Notes: a model not told the origin generated them from the letters alone. DNA of 64,000 bases from Leyella lascolaii (GCF_900079775.1 NZ_LT556050.1:220704-284703), one strand, 5' to 3'. Numbered from the stretch's first letter, positions 8,859-18,621 are shown. A program made the numbers and translations.

Positions 8859-9632
8859 TCAGATCTTGCTGATGATGCCGAGCTTTGTTCCGTTCATGAA
8901 CTCTATGATATGACGTACCTCTGGACCGTCGGGCACCTGCTGCTTCACCTGAATCACCGCATCGAACACCGATGTCTGTCCGTGGAATATCAGACGGTAG
9001 GCGTTTGCTATGTGCGCCTGCACCTTCTGGGTCACATTGTGGTTGGTAAGTATGGTGGCGTTGATGCCTCCGTACTTCACAGGATTGTTGCCTGCGATTA
9101 TGTATGGCGGCACATCACGGCTCAGGCGGCTTCCGCCCTGTATCATCGAACCGCGTCCCACGCGCACTCCCGCATTGGCGATGACGTTGGACGAGAATAT
9201 CACGTCGTTCTCTATCTCGCAGTCTCCGGCTATCTTCGTGCCGTATCCGAACACGCAATTGTCCGATATCTTGGTGTCGTGCGACACGTGCACGCCCTCC
9301 ATAAGGAAGTTATGATTGCCTATGACGGTCTTTCCGTCACTGAAGGTGGCACGGTTTATCACCACGTTCTCGCGTATGCAGTTATAGTCTCCGATAACCA
9401 GCACCGAGTCGTCTCCGCGGAAGTTGAAGTCCTGAGGCTCCGCTCCGAGCACCGTGTTCTGGAATATCTTGTTGCCACGTCCTATGCGTGTGCCCTTCAT
9501 CACACTGACGTACGGATAGATAACGCAGTCGTCTCCAATCTCGACGTCGTCCTCTATGTAGGCGAAAGGATAAATGGTGACGTTCTTGCCTATTCTCGCC
9601 TTGGGGTTTATTTCTGCTTTTGGACTGATCAT
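8859..9632 (-). CDS. lpxA: Acyl-[ACP]--UDP-N-acetylglucosamine O-acyltransferase (LpxA-type)
   Basis: LpxA adds the 3-hydroxyacyl chain to UDP-GlcNAc, the first step of lipid A synthesis. The 257-residue protein is a left-handed beta-helix of hexapeptide repeats (I.P.A.I...V.I), with GVHVSHD carrying the catalytic His near residue 113, the AEPQDF segment (GEPQD-like) and a helical C-terminal domain. It sits alone, without lpxC, fabZ or lpxD. Bacteroidales can carry a second, stand-alone LpxA-like protein, so this could be the main enzyme or that paralogue. No TAnnTTTG box is seen; it may be read from the RND operon 120 bp upstream. Confidence 0.85.
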   Translation of the reverse strand: MISPKAEINPKARIGKNVTIYPFAYIEDDVEIGDDCVIYPYVSVMKGTRIGRGNKIFQNTVLGAEPQDFNFRGDDSVLVIGDYNCIRENVVINRATFSDGKTVIGNHNFLMEGVHVSHDTKISDNCVFGYGTKIAGDCEIENDVIFSSNVIANAGVRVGRGSMIQGGSRLSRDVPPYIIAGNNPVKYGGINATILTNHNVTQKVQAHIANAYRLIFHGQTSVFDAVIQVKQQVPDGPEVRHIIEFMNGTKLGIISKI

Positions 9633-9752
9633 ATTCTGTTTGTTTTTGTTTTCATATAAAACTTATGAACATTCTGACAGACCCGTGAGGCTCTCTGATA
9701 CAGCCTGTATGGATTGATTGTACGGAAAACCTCCGGTCTGTCTTATGCATGT

Positions 9753-11150
9753 TTAGTCACGTCCTCCGCCCAAAGCATAGTAGAGGTTGACCACAGCCTG
9801 CATCTTGTAGAAATCGTCCTGAACCTTCGCAAGCTCCGCATTGAGGAGCGACTGCTGTGCGGTTATCACCTCGAGATAGGTGCTTCCGGCACTCTGGAAC
9901 AAGTCTTTAGTGTATTCAACGTTTTTCCTCAGGCTCTCCACCTGTTTCGCCTCGAGCTTGCTCTTCTCGTCCGACGAGTTGTAGAGCACAAGCGCGTTGC
10001 TCACCTCAGAGCCAGCCGAGAGCACTGCGTTCTGCCATGTGTTGTAAGCCTGTTCCTGTTCTGCCTTCGCCACTTTGAGTCCTGCGACGAGCTGTCCGTT
10101 CTGGAATATGGGCTGCACGAGGCTTCCCACCGCGCTGAGGAGCCATTTGCCTGGATTCACTATGCCCGCTCCGGCACTGTTGGTGAACGCTCCCGAGCCG
10201 CTGATGGTTATGTTGGGATAGAACTTGGAGCGTGCCGCCTGCGTGTTGTAGAAGCACTGTGCGAGGGTCATCTCGGCATAGTGCACGTCAGGACGGTTGT
10301 TGAGCATCTGCAGACTTACTCCGGTGCTGAACTCCACAGGCAGGTTCTGGTCGTCTATCTTGCCGCGCTCTATGTACTGGGCGCGCTGTCCGAGCAGCAG
10401 CGACAGCGAGTTTTCGGTCTCGCGTATCTGGCGTTTCAGGTCGGCAGCCTGTGCGAGCACCGAGTAGTAGTTTGCCTCCGCGCTCTGCACGCTTGTCTCC
10501 TTGCCACCCTTGAAGTCCTTCTGCAGCTTCATCATGTCCCATGTCTCCTTTGTCAGACCCACCATGTTGTTGACTATCTCAAGCTGCTTGTCGAGCATGA
10601 GCAGTGTGTAGTAGGCGTTAGCCACGTTGGCTATAAGGTTGGTCTTCACCACGAGCTGGTAGTCCTTAGTGGCGAGAAGAGCCATCTGCGCGCTGCGTTT
10701 CTGGTTCAGCAGATTGCCGAAGAGGTCTATGCTCCAGCTGGCGTTGACGGGCAGCGAATAGGTTTTCGTCGCCTTGTTGCCGTCCCATGAGGAGATGGTT
10801 CCCTGCGGTGAGAACGTGAACGAAGGCACGAACGCCAGTTTGGCAGCCATGAGCTGTGCCTCCACCATCTTGACGTTGAGTGCTGCGTTGAGCAGGTCGG
10901 TGTTGTTCTCCAGTCCCTTCTCTATGAGCGACTGCAACGCCGGGTCTGTGAACACGCTCTTCCATGGCAGGTTGCCGAAGCTTGTCGTGTCTGTCACGGC
11001 AAGTGTGTCGGTGTTGGATGTGACGTCGCGCACGATGCCGGCAGCGTCGACCTCCGGTCTCTCATACTTGCCGTAGATTCCGCAGCCGCTCAATAATGCG
11101 GCTGCAGAAACCATTATTATGATATTGAAACTTTTCATCTCTATATTCAT
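9753..11150 (-). CDS. Outer-membrane efflux channel (TolC/OprM-type lipoprotein)
   Basis: 465-residue channel subunit of a tripartite RND pump. An N-terminal signal ends in a lipobox (ALLSGC, Cys near 22), followed by YERPEVD, typical of NodT-family lipoproteins. Long coiled-coil helices rich in Ala and Gln occur twice (for example SEVSNALVLYNSSDEKSKLEAKQVES), corresponding to the two outer-membrane-factor repeats. The start overlaps the pump stop by 4 bp. Third gene of the adaptor-pump-channel operon. Substrates cannot be read from the sequence. Confidence 0.93.
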   Translation of the reverse strand: MNIEMKSFNIIIMVSAAALLSGCGIYGKYERPEVDAAGIVRDVTSNTDTLAVTDTTSFGNLPWKSVFTDPALQSLIEKGLENNTDLLNAALNVKMVEAQLMAAKLAFVPSFTFSPQGTISSWDGNKATKTYSLPVNASWSIDLFGNLLNQKRSAQMALLATKDYQLVVKTNLIANVANAYYTLLMLDKQLEIVNNMVGLTKETWDMMKLQKDFKGGKETSVQSAEANYYSVLAQAADLKRQIRETENSLSLLLGQRAQYIERGKIDDQNLPVEFSTGVSLQMLNNRPDVHYAEMTLAQCFYNTQAARSKFYPNITISGSGAFTNSAGAGIVNPGKWLLSAVGSLVQPIFQNGQLVAGLKVAKAEQEQAYNTWQNAVLSAGSEVSNALVLYNSSDEKSKLEAKQVESLRKNVEYTKDLFQSAGSTYLEVITAQQSLLNAELAKVQDDFYKMQAVVNLYYALGGGRD

Positions 11151-14100
11151 TTTTCTTGTTTTTCTATCGGACGAGTGTACTGCAGCAGCTCCGTATCGAC
11201 CGCAACGTTGTCGTCATCGAACTCAAGCGGCTTGATCTTCTCCTGCAAGTACTGGAACACATAGAACAGTGCCGGTACGGCAAGAAGCTGGCATATCATA
11301 CCTATAAGCATACCGCCGATAGCTGCGGCGCCAAGAGTCATGTTACCGTTATAGCCCACTCCCATAGGTCTGAGCAACGGCATAAGACCGATAATCATAG
11401 CCAACGATGTCATGAGGATAGGACGCAGACGTGCCTGCGCGCCCAATACCGACGACCAGGAAAGTGCCATACCCGTCCTGCGGCGTTCGAGGGCGAACTG
11501 CACGATAAGGATGGCGTTCTTGGCAAGAAGTCCGATAAGCATGATGAGCGCAATCTGCATGTAGATGTCGTTCTGCTTTCCGAACATGTTGGTGAAGAGG
11601 AACGCTCCGGCGACACCGAACGGAATGGACAATATTACAGACAGAGGCACAAGATAGCTTTCGTACTGCGCGCTCAGAATAAGATAGACGAACGTCAGAC
11701 AGAGTGCGAAGATAATCATTGTGGAACTGCTCGACTCCTGCTCCGAACGAGTAAGACCGGAGAACTCGTAGCCGAAACCTGTCGGCAGGGTGTTGCTTGC
11801 AACCTCCTCAACGGCGCGTATGGCGTCACCCGACGAATAGCCTTCGGCAGCGGTGGCGTTCACGTCAATAGAGGTGAAAAGGTTGAAACGGGCTATCTCC
11901 TGCGGACCGTAGACTCTCTTCATCGATACGAACTCATTGATGGGAGCCATTCCGCTGGCTGTGCGCACATAGATATTGTTCATGCTCTTCAGGTCCTCAC
12001 GCATCTTCGGGTCTGCCTGTATCATTACACGGTAGAGCTTACCGAAAGAGTTGAAGTTCGACGCATACAGACCGCCATAGTATCCCTGCATGGCTGTGAG
12101 AACCGTTCCCGGGTCGATGCCGCTCTGCTTGCACTTCGCCACATTGACGTCTATCATGTACTGCGGATACTCCGAGTTGTAGGAAGTCATGGCTGTCGCT
12201 ATCTCCGGACGTTTGTTAAGCTCGGCAAGGAAGTTCTGTGTTATCTTGAAGAAGTTGTTCACATCGCCTCCCGTACGGTCGAGCATGGAGAACGTCAGAC
12301 CGTTGGTGGCTGAGAATCCCTGCACCATAGGCGGCTGGAAAGCAAGTATCTGCGCGCCCTTTATGGCTGCCGTCTGCTTGTATATCATGCCCAGCACCAT
12401 CTTCGAACCCATCGTGTGAATGTCCATGAACTTAGCCAGTCCTTCTTCCTTATCGCGCTCTTCGAACGATTTGAGCTTTATGACGAACGTTCCCTGGTTG
12501 GTTCCCTGACCTGAGATGAAGTTGTAACCGGTGATGCGCAGACGCTTGTCTATCGCGGGATTGGTGGCAAGCATGGAGTCAACCTGGTCCATCACGAGGT
12601 TTGTCTTAGTAAGAGACGTGCCCGGAGGAGTTGATACCGTACAGAACACAGTACCCGTATCCTCGTCAGGAACAAGTCCGGTCTTGGTGGTCATTGCCGT
12701 GAACGCCATTGCGGCTACACCGACAATGACAGCCACGATGGCTATGACAGGCTTCTCGACAATCTTGCGCACACACTTGGTGTACTTGTCCTGAACCTTT
12801 CCGTAAGCCCCGTTGAACGCGGCGTTGAAGCGGTCGAGCCATGACATCTTGCGCACCGTGCCGTCCTCATTCTTCGGTTTCAGAAGCACCGCACAAAGTG
12901 CCGGTGAGAGCGTAAGGGCGTTGACGGCGGATATGATGATTGAGATTGCCATGGTGATACCGAACTCCTTATAGAACGTACCTGACGTTCCGCCTATGAA
13001 CGACACCGGAATGAACACGGCTGACATCACAAGCGTGATGGAGATAATGGCTCCGGAGATTTCGCTCATGGCGTCTATCGACGCGAGACGGGCAGACTTG
13101 TAGCCGAGGTCAAGCTTGGCATGGACCGCCTCCACCACCACTATCGCGTCGTCGACGACTATCGCAATGGCAAGCACAAGAGCGGAAAGCGTAAGCAGGT
13201 TGAGCGAGAAGCCGAACACATAGAGGAAGAAGAACGTACCAACCAACGACACCGGAACCGCTATAAGCGGGATGAGCGTCGAGCGGAAGTCCTGCAAGAA
13301 GAAGTAAACAACGACGAAAACGAGTACGAAAGCCTCGAAAAGCGTATGGATAAGGTTATCCATTGAGGCATAGAGGAACTCCGTAACGTCCTGCATGTAT
13401 TCTATCTCCACACCTGGAGGAAGCATCGTTTTCTGGTCTGCGATGACATCCTTGATGTCGCTCACAATCTGTGTGGCGTTGGAGCCTGCGGTCTGTGTGA
13501 CCATCATCATCACCGCCGGACGACCGTTCACCTTGGAAGTCACACTGTAAAAGAGACCTCCCAACTCTACGCGGGCGACGTCCTTCACACGCACTGTGTT
13601 TCCGTTCGCGTCGCTTGAGATAATCATGTTCTCAAACTCGGTAGGTGTCTGAAGACGTCCCTTGTAACGTATGGTGTACTCATACTGGTTGTCGCTCTGT
13701 TCTCCGAACTTACCCGGAGCAGCCTCGATGTTCTGTTCAGCAAGCACTGCGGATATGTCTGACGGCATAAGACCGTAGTTCTTCATCTTCGCCGGGTCAA
13801 GCCATATACGCATTGAATAGGTCTTGGCACCCATCACCTCACAGTCTCCCACACCGCTCACACGCTTTACAGCCGGAATGATGTTGATGTCGGCGTAGTT
13901 CTGAAGGAACTTCTCGTCATATCGCTCCGGGTCTCCCATGATAGCCATAAGGAGCACCGTAGACGTCTGACGTTTCTGCACTGTCACACCGGCACGTGTC
14001 ACTTCCGCCGGAAGGAGGGCTGAAGCCTGCGACACGCGGTTCTGTACGTTCACCTGACACATGTCGGCATTCATTCCCTGATTGAAGAAAACGGTGATTC

Positions 14101-14368
14101 GCGCAGAACCTTCGTTTGTGGCGGTAGAGGTCATATAGGTCATGCCCTCCACACCGTTGATCTGCTCCTCAAGCGGCACGATGACCGAGTTGAGCACAGT
14201 CTGGGCGTTTGCTCCCTGATAGTTGGCGCTCACGCTTACCGTAGGCGGCGCAACGTCAGGGTATTGTTCCATAGGCAACGACACCAGACCTATAAGTCCC
14301 AGTATGACGGTCAGGATGGAGATGACCGTCGAGAGCACCGGGCGTTTTATAAAGTTGTCTAATCTCAT
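11147..14368 (-). CDS. RND efflux pump, AcrB/HAE1 type
   Basis: Inner-membrane proton-driven pump of 1073 residues, full length for AcrB-type HAE1 transporters. It begins with FIKRPVLSTVISILTVILGLIGL (first helix) and PMEQYPDVAPPTVSVSANYQGA. Helix 4 has the proton-relay pair in AIVVDDAIVVVEAVHAKL, and helix 10 has LAKNAILIVQFA with the conserved Lys. Two periplasmic porter/docking halves are visible. It is followed by the channel gene with a 4-bp overlap and preceded by the adaptor gene after 162 bp. Probably a multidrug or bile-salt pump; specificity is not determinable. Confidence 0.96.
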   Translation of the reverse strand: MRLDNFIKRPVLSTVISILTVILGLIGLVSLPMEQYPDVAPPTVSVSANYQGANAQTVLNSVIVPLEEQINGVEGMTYMTSTATNEGSARITVFFNQGMNADMCQVNVQNRVSQASALLPAEVTRAGVTVQKRQTSTVLLMAIMGDPERYDEKFLQNYADINIIPAVKRVSGVGDCEVMGAKTYSMRIWLDPAKMKNYGLMPSDISAVLAEQNIEAAPGKFGEQSDNQYEYTIRYKGRLQTPTEFENMIISSDANGNTVRVKDVARVELGGLFYSVTSKVNGRPAVMMMVTQTAGSNATQIVSDIKDVIADQKTMLPPGVEIEYMQDVTEFLYASMDNLIHTLFEAFVLVFVVVYFFLQDFRSTLIPLIAVPVSLVGTFFFLYVFGFSLNLLTLSALVLAIAIVVDDAIVVVEAVHAKLDLGYKSARLASIDAMSEISGAIISITLVMSAVFIPVSFIGGTSGTFYKEFGITMAISIIISAVNALTLSPALCAVLLKPKNEDGTVRKMSWLDRFNAAFNGAYGKVQDKYTKCVRKIVEKPVIAIVAVIVGVAAMAFTAMTTKTGLVPDEDTGTVFCTVSTPPGTSLTKTNLVMDQVDSMLATNPAIDKRLRITGYNFISGQGTNQGTFVIKLKSFEERDKEEGLAKFMDIHTMGSKMVLGMIYKQTAAIKGAQILAFQPPMVQGFSATNGLTFSMLDRTGGDVNNFFKITQNFLAELNKRPEIATAMTSYNSEYPQYMIDVNVAKCKQSGIDPGTVLTAMQGYYGGLYASNFNSFGKLYRVMIQADPKMREDLKSMNNIYVRTASGMAPINEFVSMKRVYGPQEIARFNLFTSIDVNATAAEGYSSGDAIRAVEEVASNTLPTGFGYEFSGLTRSEQESSSSTMIIFALCLTFVYLILSAQYESYLVPLSVILSIPFGVAGAFLFTNMFGKQNDIYMQIALIMLIGLLAKNAILIVQFALERRRTGMALSWSSVLGAQARLRPILMTSLAMIIGLMPLLRPMGVGYNGNMTLGAAAIGGMLIGMICQLLAVPALFYVFQYLQEKIKPLEFDDDNVAVDTELLQYTRPIEKQEK

Positions 14369-14530
14369 ATTCTCTTTTGTTTATACTTTTCAGAAGTCCG
14401 GAATGCGCAGCCGCGCATCGGAGTACAGGCGCATGACCTTCGCACATCCGCAGTCCGCGCATTCCGCGCGGTCACAGGCATGCGTGTGACACTCCCTCTC
14501 CGACGGGACGGCACTGCCGTTCCCGACTTG

Positions 14531-15721
14531 TTATTTCGACATATCCTCCTTAAACTTCTTCAAGTCGTTCTGGTGAGAACCCATCTCACTGGTCTTCTTC
14601 AGCTTCTCCTTATACTGGTCCTCGGTTATCGGAGTGATCTGCATACCGTCCTTCAGTGTCGTTATGCCACTGATAACTACGCGGTCGCCAGCCTTGAGTC
14701 CCGACTCTATGATATAGGTCTTGCCGTCGTTGTCCGGATTAATGGTTACGGGGCTGTATGAAACCTTGTTGTCCTTGCCCACGATATATACGAAATATCT
14801 GTCCTGCACCTGTGCCACAGCATCCTGCGGGAGCACTATCACAGACTGGCTCACATGAGGCACGATGATGTTTCCGGACCCGCCGCTCTTGAGAATGTTC
14901 TCAGGGTTGGGGAAATCGGCACGCATCGACACCGAGCCGGTAGCCTGATCGATCACTCCGCTCACCGCAGCCACCTTGCCGTCGTGCTCATATATGGTGC
15001 CGTCGGCAAGCTTCAGCTTCACTGCCGGATACTCGCTTATGGCGGCATGCATGCCTCCCTTGGTCTTCGACATGTCGAGCATGTCCTTCTCTGTCATTGA
15101 GAAATACACCTGCATTGTGCTTATGTTCGACACCGTTGTAAGCGGTTCAACGCTCGAAGAGCTTACAAGTGCGCCCACACGATAGGGCAGTTCGCCCACC
15201 ACTCCGTTGGAAGGGCTCTTCACATAGCAGAAGTCCAGGTTCTGCTTGGCGGACACATAGTTGGCTTTTGCCTGCGCAAGTGCAGCCTCGGCATTCTCGT
15301 ATGCGTTCTTCGAAGACTGCAACTCATATGTTCCTATTACATGGTTGTCGAACAGTTTCTGATTGTTCTCGTAAGTGAGTTTGGCTGTATTGAGCTGTGA
15401 CTGTGCAGAGTTCACAGCCGCCTTTGTCTGTCTCACCGCCGCCTGATAGGTCACGTTGTCAATCTCGAAGAGCAATTGTCCCTTCTTGACGCTCTGACCT
15501 TCCTTGACACAAAGTTTCGTTATGAAGCCTGATATCTTCGGACGTATCTCCACATCCTGCACGCCACGTATGGTGGCAGGGTAAGAAGTCTCAAGCTCAG
15601 CGCTCTGGGTCTCGATGGTTCTAACGGCAAACTCGTTGTCGCCCATTTTCCCCTGCTGGCCTCCGCAAGACGCTAACATTGCGGTGGCAGCTGCAAACAA
15701 TAAAATCTTACTTTTTCTCAT
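14531..15721 (-). CDS. RND periplasmic adaptor (membrane fusion) lipoprotein
   Basis: 396-residue adaptor linking the pump at 11147-14368 to its channel. The signal peptide ends in a lipobox (LASC, Cys near 19). The lipoyl halves are visible (ATIRGVQDVEIRPKISGFI and YVKSPSNGVVGELPYRVGALV), separated by an alpha-helical hairpin with NSAQSQLNTAKLTYENNQKL. The beta-barrel and membrane-proximal domains follow. The first gene of the operon, it is separated from the pump gene by 162 bases containing no feature I recognise. Its promoter box lies 142 bases upstream. Confidence 0.94.
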   Translation of the reverse strand: MRKSKILLFAAATAMLASCGGQQGKMGDNEFAVRTIETQSAELETSYPATIRGVQDVEIRPKISGFITKLCVKEGQSVKKGQLLFEIDNVTYQAAVRQTKAAVNSAQSQLNTAKLTYENNQKLFDNHVIGTYELQSSKNAYENAEAALAQAKANYVSAKQNLDFCYVKSPSNGVVGELPYRVGALVSSSSVEPLTTVSNISTMQVYFSMTEKDMLDMSKTKGGMHAAISEYPAVKLKLADGTIYEHDGKVAAVSGVIDQATGSVSMRADFPNPENILKSGGSGNIIVPHVSQSVIVLPQDAVAQVQDRYFVYIVGKDNKVSYSPVTINPDNDGKTYIIESGLKAGDRVVISGITTLKDGMQITPITEDQYKEKLKKTSEMGSHQNDLKKFKEDMSK

Positions 15722-15862
15722 ACCTTATATAAAAAACATTGTTTCACTATTGTAGTTATAAGACCGTATGACGGAAACATATGGACATGACATTGCGTTA
15801 TCCTATACATCACGTTAACACGGGTCACAAAACTTTAGTACCCTATACGAGTTTTGCGTCCG

Positions 15863-15870
15863 CAAAGTTA
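15863..15870 (-). promoter_or_regulatory. Promoter -7 box of the RND efflux operon
   Basis: The minus strand reads TAACTTTG, an exact TAnnTTTG match. It is 142 bases upstream of the adaptor ATG, so the transcript would have an unusually long leader for this window. No regulator gene is adjacent. Confidence 0.55.
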
Positions 15871-15944
15871 ATCACAATAATTAATATAATTATATCCGCG
15901 CTTCCAAATTTAACAACTATTATTCCGCACTTAACAACTTTTGT

Positions 15945-17369
15945 CTACAAAAGCCCCATGCTTCCGGCTTTTTCCATAAGAAGTCTCATCAACGGCTCGC
16001 GCTCGTTGGGCACCCGGTTGTCGAGCACGGCGTCCTTGAGAGTCTGTTTGAGTATTCCCACCTGAGGACTCGGGCGCAGGCTGAACATCTCCATTATCTC
16101 GTTGCCGTCTATGCACGGCTGGAGCAGACGCTTGTAGTCGCGCTCCTTCAGGTCGGCAATCTTTTCGCGGACAATGCGGAAATTGTCGAGGAAACGCTGT
16201 TTGCGCACGCTGTTGCGGCTCGTTATGTCAGCCTCGCAGAGGGTCATCAGGTCGTCTATGTCGTCGCCTGCATCGTTCAGAAGACGTCGCACGGCACTGT
16301 CGGTCACCACGTCGTCGGCAATGACTATGGGGCGCATGTGAAGGTCGACAAGCTTCTGCACATACTTCATCTTGCCGTCCATCGGAAGCTTCAGGCGTCT
16401 GAAGATCTGCGGCACCATCTTCGCGCCTACGAAGTTGTGGTTGTGGAAGGTCCATCCGACGGCGTTGTCCCACCGCTTTGTGCGCGGTTTGCCCACATCG
16501 TGGAGCAGCGCAGCCCATCTGAGCCACAGTCCGGCACCGCGCCGGCTGATGTTGTCCACCACCTCGAGCGTATGGTAGAAGTTGTTCTTGTGAGCCTTGC
16601 CGCAGCGTGTCTCCACAGCGTCGAGAGCCACAATCTCGGGCAGCAGCCGCGACATGAGCGTGCTCCGGTGGAGCTCCATAAGCCCTCTGCTGGGGCTGTC
16701 GGTCATCATTATCTTGTTAAGCTCGTCGGCTATGCGCTCCCCGCTCACAATCGACATGCGCCCGGCATTGCGCGTCAGTGCCTCGAAGGTTTCCTCGTCG
16801 ATAAGGAACTTGAGCTGGGCAGAGAACCTGACACAGCGCAGCATGCGCAGCGGATCGTCCGAGAAGGTGATGTCGGGGTCTAAAGGCGTGCGCAGGATGC
16901 CGTCCTCCAGATCGGCAAGACCGTCGAAAGGGTCAACCAGCTCACCGAACCTTCCCTCGTTCAGGCATATCGCCATGGCGTTGACAGTGAAGTCGCGGCG
17001 GTTCTGGTCGTCCTCCAGAGTGCCGTCCTCCACCACAGGTTTGCGCGAGTCGTGGCTGTAGCTCTCCCTCCGCGCGCCCACAAACTCCACCTCGATGTCC
17101 TTGTATTTCACCTGAGCCGTGCCGAAATTGCGGAACACGGATATGTGAGCCTTGCGTCCGAGCCGCTTCTTCAGCGCGTCAGCCACCTGTATGCCGCTGC
17201 CTACGACCACCACGTCGATGTCGTTGGACGGACGTTCGAGGAATATGTCGCGCACATATCCGCCCACCACATAGCATTCCATGCCCAGCCCGTCGGCGGC
17301 GTTTCCTATTTCGTGAAAAATGTCCTTGTCAAGTATCTGTGCAAGTTCGTCATCGGTATATATCCTCAT
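15945..17369 (-). CDS. cca: CCA tRNA nucleotidyltransferase / poly(A) polymerase family, HD domain
   Basis: Adds or repairs the 3' CCA of tRNAs; needed here because the tRNA-Pro gene in this window does not encode CCA. 474 residues. The N-terminal class II nucleotidyltransferase head has YVVGGYVRD near residues 33-41 and NDIDVVVVGSG with the catalytic DxD-type acidics near 50-60, then RRDFTVNAMA and RMLRCVRFSAQL. A C-terminal HD domain shows the HDVGK motif near 290. A TATCTTTG box lies upstream on the minus strand. Whether it adds CCA or A tails cannot be proven by eye; CCA addition is the usual role in Bacteroidetes. Confidence 0.93.
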   Translation of the reverse strand: MRIYTDDELAQILDKDIFHEIGNAADGLGMECYVVGGYVRDIFLERPSNDIDVVVVGSGIQVADALKKRLGRKAHISVFRNFGTAQVKYKDIEVEFVGARRESYSHDSRKPVVEDGTLEDDQNRRDFTVNAMAICLNEGRFGELVDPFDGLADLEDGILRTPLDPDITFSDDPLRMLRCVRFSAQLKFLIDEETFEALTRNAGRMSIVSGERIADELNKIMMTDSPSRGLMELHRSTLMSRLLPEIVALDAVETRCGKAHKNNFYHTLEVVDNISRRGAGLWLRWAALLHDVGKPRTKRWDNAVGWTFHNHNFVGAKMVPQIFRRLKLPMDGKMKYVQKLVDLHMRPIVIADDVVTDSAVRRLLNDAGDDIDDLMTLCEADITSRNSVRKQRFLDNFRIVREKIADLKERDYKRLLQPCIDGNEIMEMFSLRPSPQVGILKQTLKDAVLDNRVPNEREPLMRLLMEKAGSMGLL

Positions 17370-17424
17370 TTCAATCTTTCTATTTTACTGTCTGTTATGA
17401 AAAAATAAAAATAATAACAACCCG

Positions 17425-17432
17425 CAAAGATA
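17425..17432 (-). promoter_or_regulatory. Promoter -7 box of cca
   Basis: The minus strand reads TATCTTTG, matching TAnnTTTG, 56-63 bases before the cca start. No clear -33 element. Confidence 0.55.
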
Positions 17433-17604
17433 GTTTAAAATTTTCACATTGCGAAGCGTTGCGCGACAAACTTGCCGTCACAAGCACCGGCAGAACAGCC
17501 CCACTGCCCTGGAACACGCTTCTGAACATGGCGGAAAGACCGTCTGCGATATGCGAGACAGAGCAAGCATAAAATCACGATTCTTAAAATTGCGGGCTCA
17601 ATAA

Positions 17605-17844
17605 GCGCGTTTTGTCATACGGAAGAGGCTCCGCACCGGAAAAACGCGGTTTTTGACATACATCCATAACATATTGTCTGACATACGGTTGTGCCTTTCC
17701 TTCATTTTCACACTGCCTCCTCCGCCACGCAGGAAAGCCTCTTCGGCGACTCAGGAAAGCCCGTTCCGCACTGCCGGAAAGGCTGTTCCGCGCACCGGAA
17801 GAGGCTCTTTCATGACGGAAAACGCACTTCAGCGGCTAAGAAGG
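17605..17844. repeat. 22-bp-period array B
   Basis: About eleven degenerate units. The best run is 17715-17736, 17737-17758, 17759-17780 and 17781-17802, each exactly 22 bp, starting GCCTCCTCCG, GCCTCTTCGG, GCCCGTTCCG and GGCTGTTCCG and ending in CAGGAAA, CCGGAAA or CCGGAAGA. Flanking units at 17605-17626, 17671-17692 and 17803-17844 keep the phase with small indels. The array lies between divergent genes. Confidence 0.8.
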
Positions 17845-18196
17845 AAGCCGACAATGCATGAAAAGACATGAAAAACCGACTTTAAGGACAGTCTTTTCCA
17901 TGTCATCGTATACAGGACACGCTGACGCAACGAAGGTAAGACAGGAAGCCATTTAACTTAAAACTGTTAACAATCAGTCCTCCGTCATGACCGCCAGACT
18001 TGCCTGACTGGGCATCCTCCAAGGCTTCCGTCCCCCGTCTCCGTACCGGCACAGTGCGTCTGTCCGCTCCTCCCGCACAAGGCATGAAGCCGTGGCGATG
18101 GAATAAAAAAAATAAAAAAAACATCGAAAAAGAGCGGCAAAATATAAAGATTATAAAATCTTGACCCCTCAGACAGCGCATTAACGGATTATTTTA

Positions 18197-18204
18197 TACA
18201 TTTG
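18197..18204 (+). promoter_or_regulatory. Promoter -7 box of the 18217 lipoprotein gene
   Basis: TACATTTG, within TATACATTTG, matches TAnnTTTG only 13 bases before the chosen start at 18217, giving a very short leader. Confidence 0.6.
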
Positions 18205-18216
18205 CGCCCTGAACTC

Positions 18217-18621
18217 ATGAAGTATCTTCTCACCATAATGCTGATAGTGACGCTCGCCGGATGCAACGAATCCGAGGAGCAGAAAGCCGAGCGCATGCTC
18301 GCAAGGATAGACTCGCTGTATGAAGAGGGACACTATAAGGAAGTGCTTGACTCCATAGTGTCGCTGCGCTCAGCCTACCCCTCGGCTGTCGAGACACGCA
18401 AGAAAGCGCTGAAGGTATGGCAGAACGCCTCGCTGAAGCTGGCACAGGACGACATAGCCCGCACAGACGTGCTGCTGCAGGAGACACTGCGCAAGATAGA
18501 AGCCGAGACCGACCTGCGCAAGGCAAACCTGCTGCGTGTGAGGCGCGACTCGCTTCAGGCGCGCTACGAAGCGATGTGCGGAGTGGTGAAAATGATACAC
18601 ATGCGCCAGAAAGAACTTTGA
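18217..18621 (+). CDS. Small conserved lipoprotein with helical domain
   Basis: 134 residues starting MKYLLTIMLIVTLAGC, a lipoprotein signal with Cys at 16. The upstream in-frame ATG at 18202 is rejected because it overlaps the promoter box and would precede the signal peptide. The mature part is charged and helical (EEQKAERMLARIDSLYEEGHYKEVLDSI...), with a possible TPR-like start and a coiled-coil around LQETLRKIEAETDLRKANLL. I do not recognise a named family. The position ahead of DUF1599 and the DoxX/TPI gene is typical of Bacteroidales. Function unknown. Confidence 0.75.
   Translation: MKYLLTIMLIVTLAGCNESEEQKAERMLARIDSLYEEGHYKEVLDSIVSLRSAYPSAVETRKKALKVWQNASLKLAQDDIARTDVLLQETLRKIEAETDLRKANLLRVRRDSLQARYEAMCGVVKMIHMRQKEL

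Larger units (their letters stand above)
17370..18216. other. Gene-free stretch between divergent cca and lipoprotein genes
   Basis: 847 bases with no convincing gene. It holds the cca promoter box, a 22-bp-period array (17605-17844) and the promoter box of the plus-strand gene. A small frame at 17903-18181 on the minus strand lacks any recognisable domain and is probably chance. Confidence 0.7.

Noticed and set aside
11147..14368. The first RND operon as part of a heavy-metal (CusA-type) system
   Set aside because: The pump has the HAE1-type VDDAIVVVE and LAKNAILIV motifs and lacks metal-relay Met patterns that I could see.
17903..18181. 92-codon minus-strand frame between array B and the lipoprotein gene
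   Set aside because: Phe-rich composition arising from an A-rich plus strand upstream of a promoter; no domain or start-site support.
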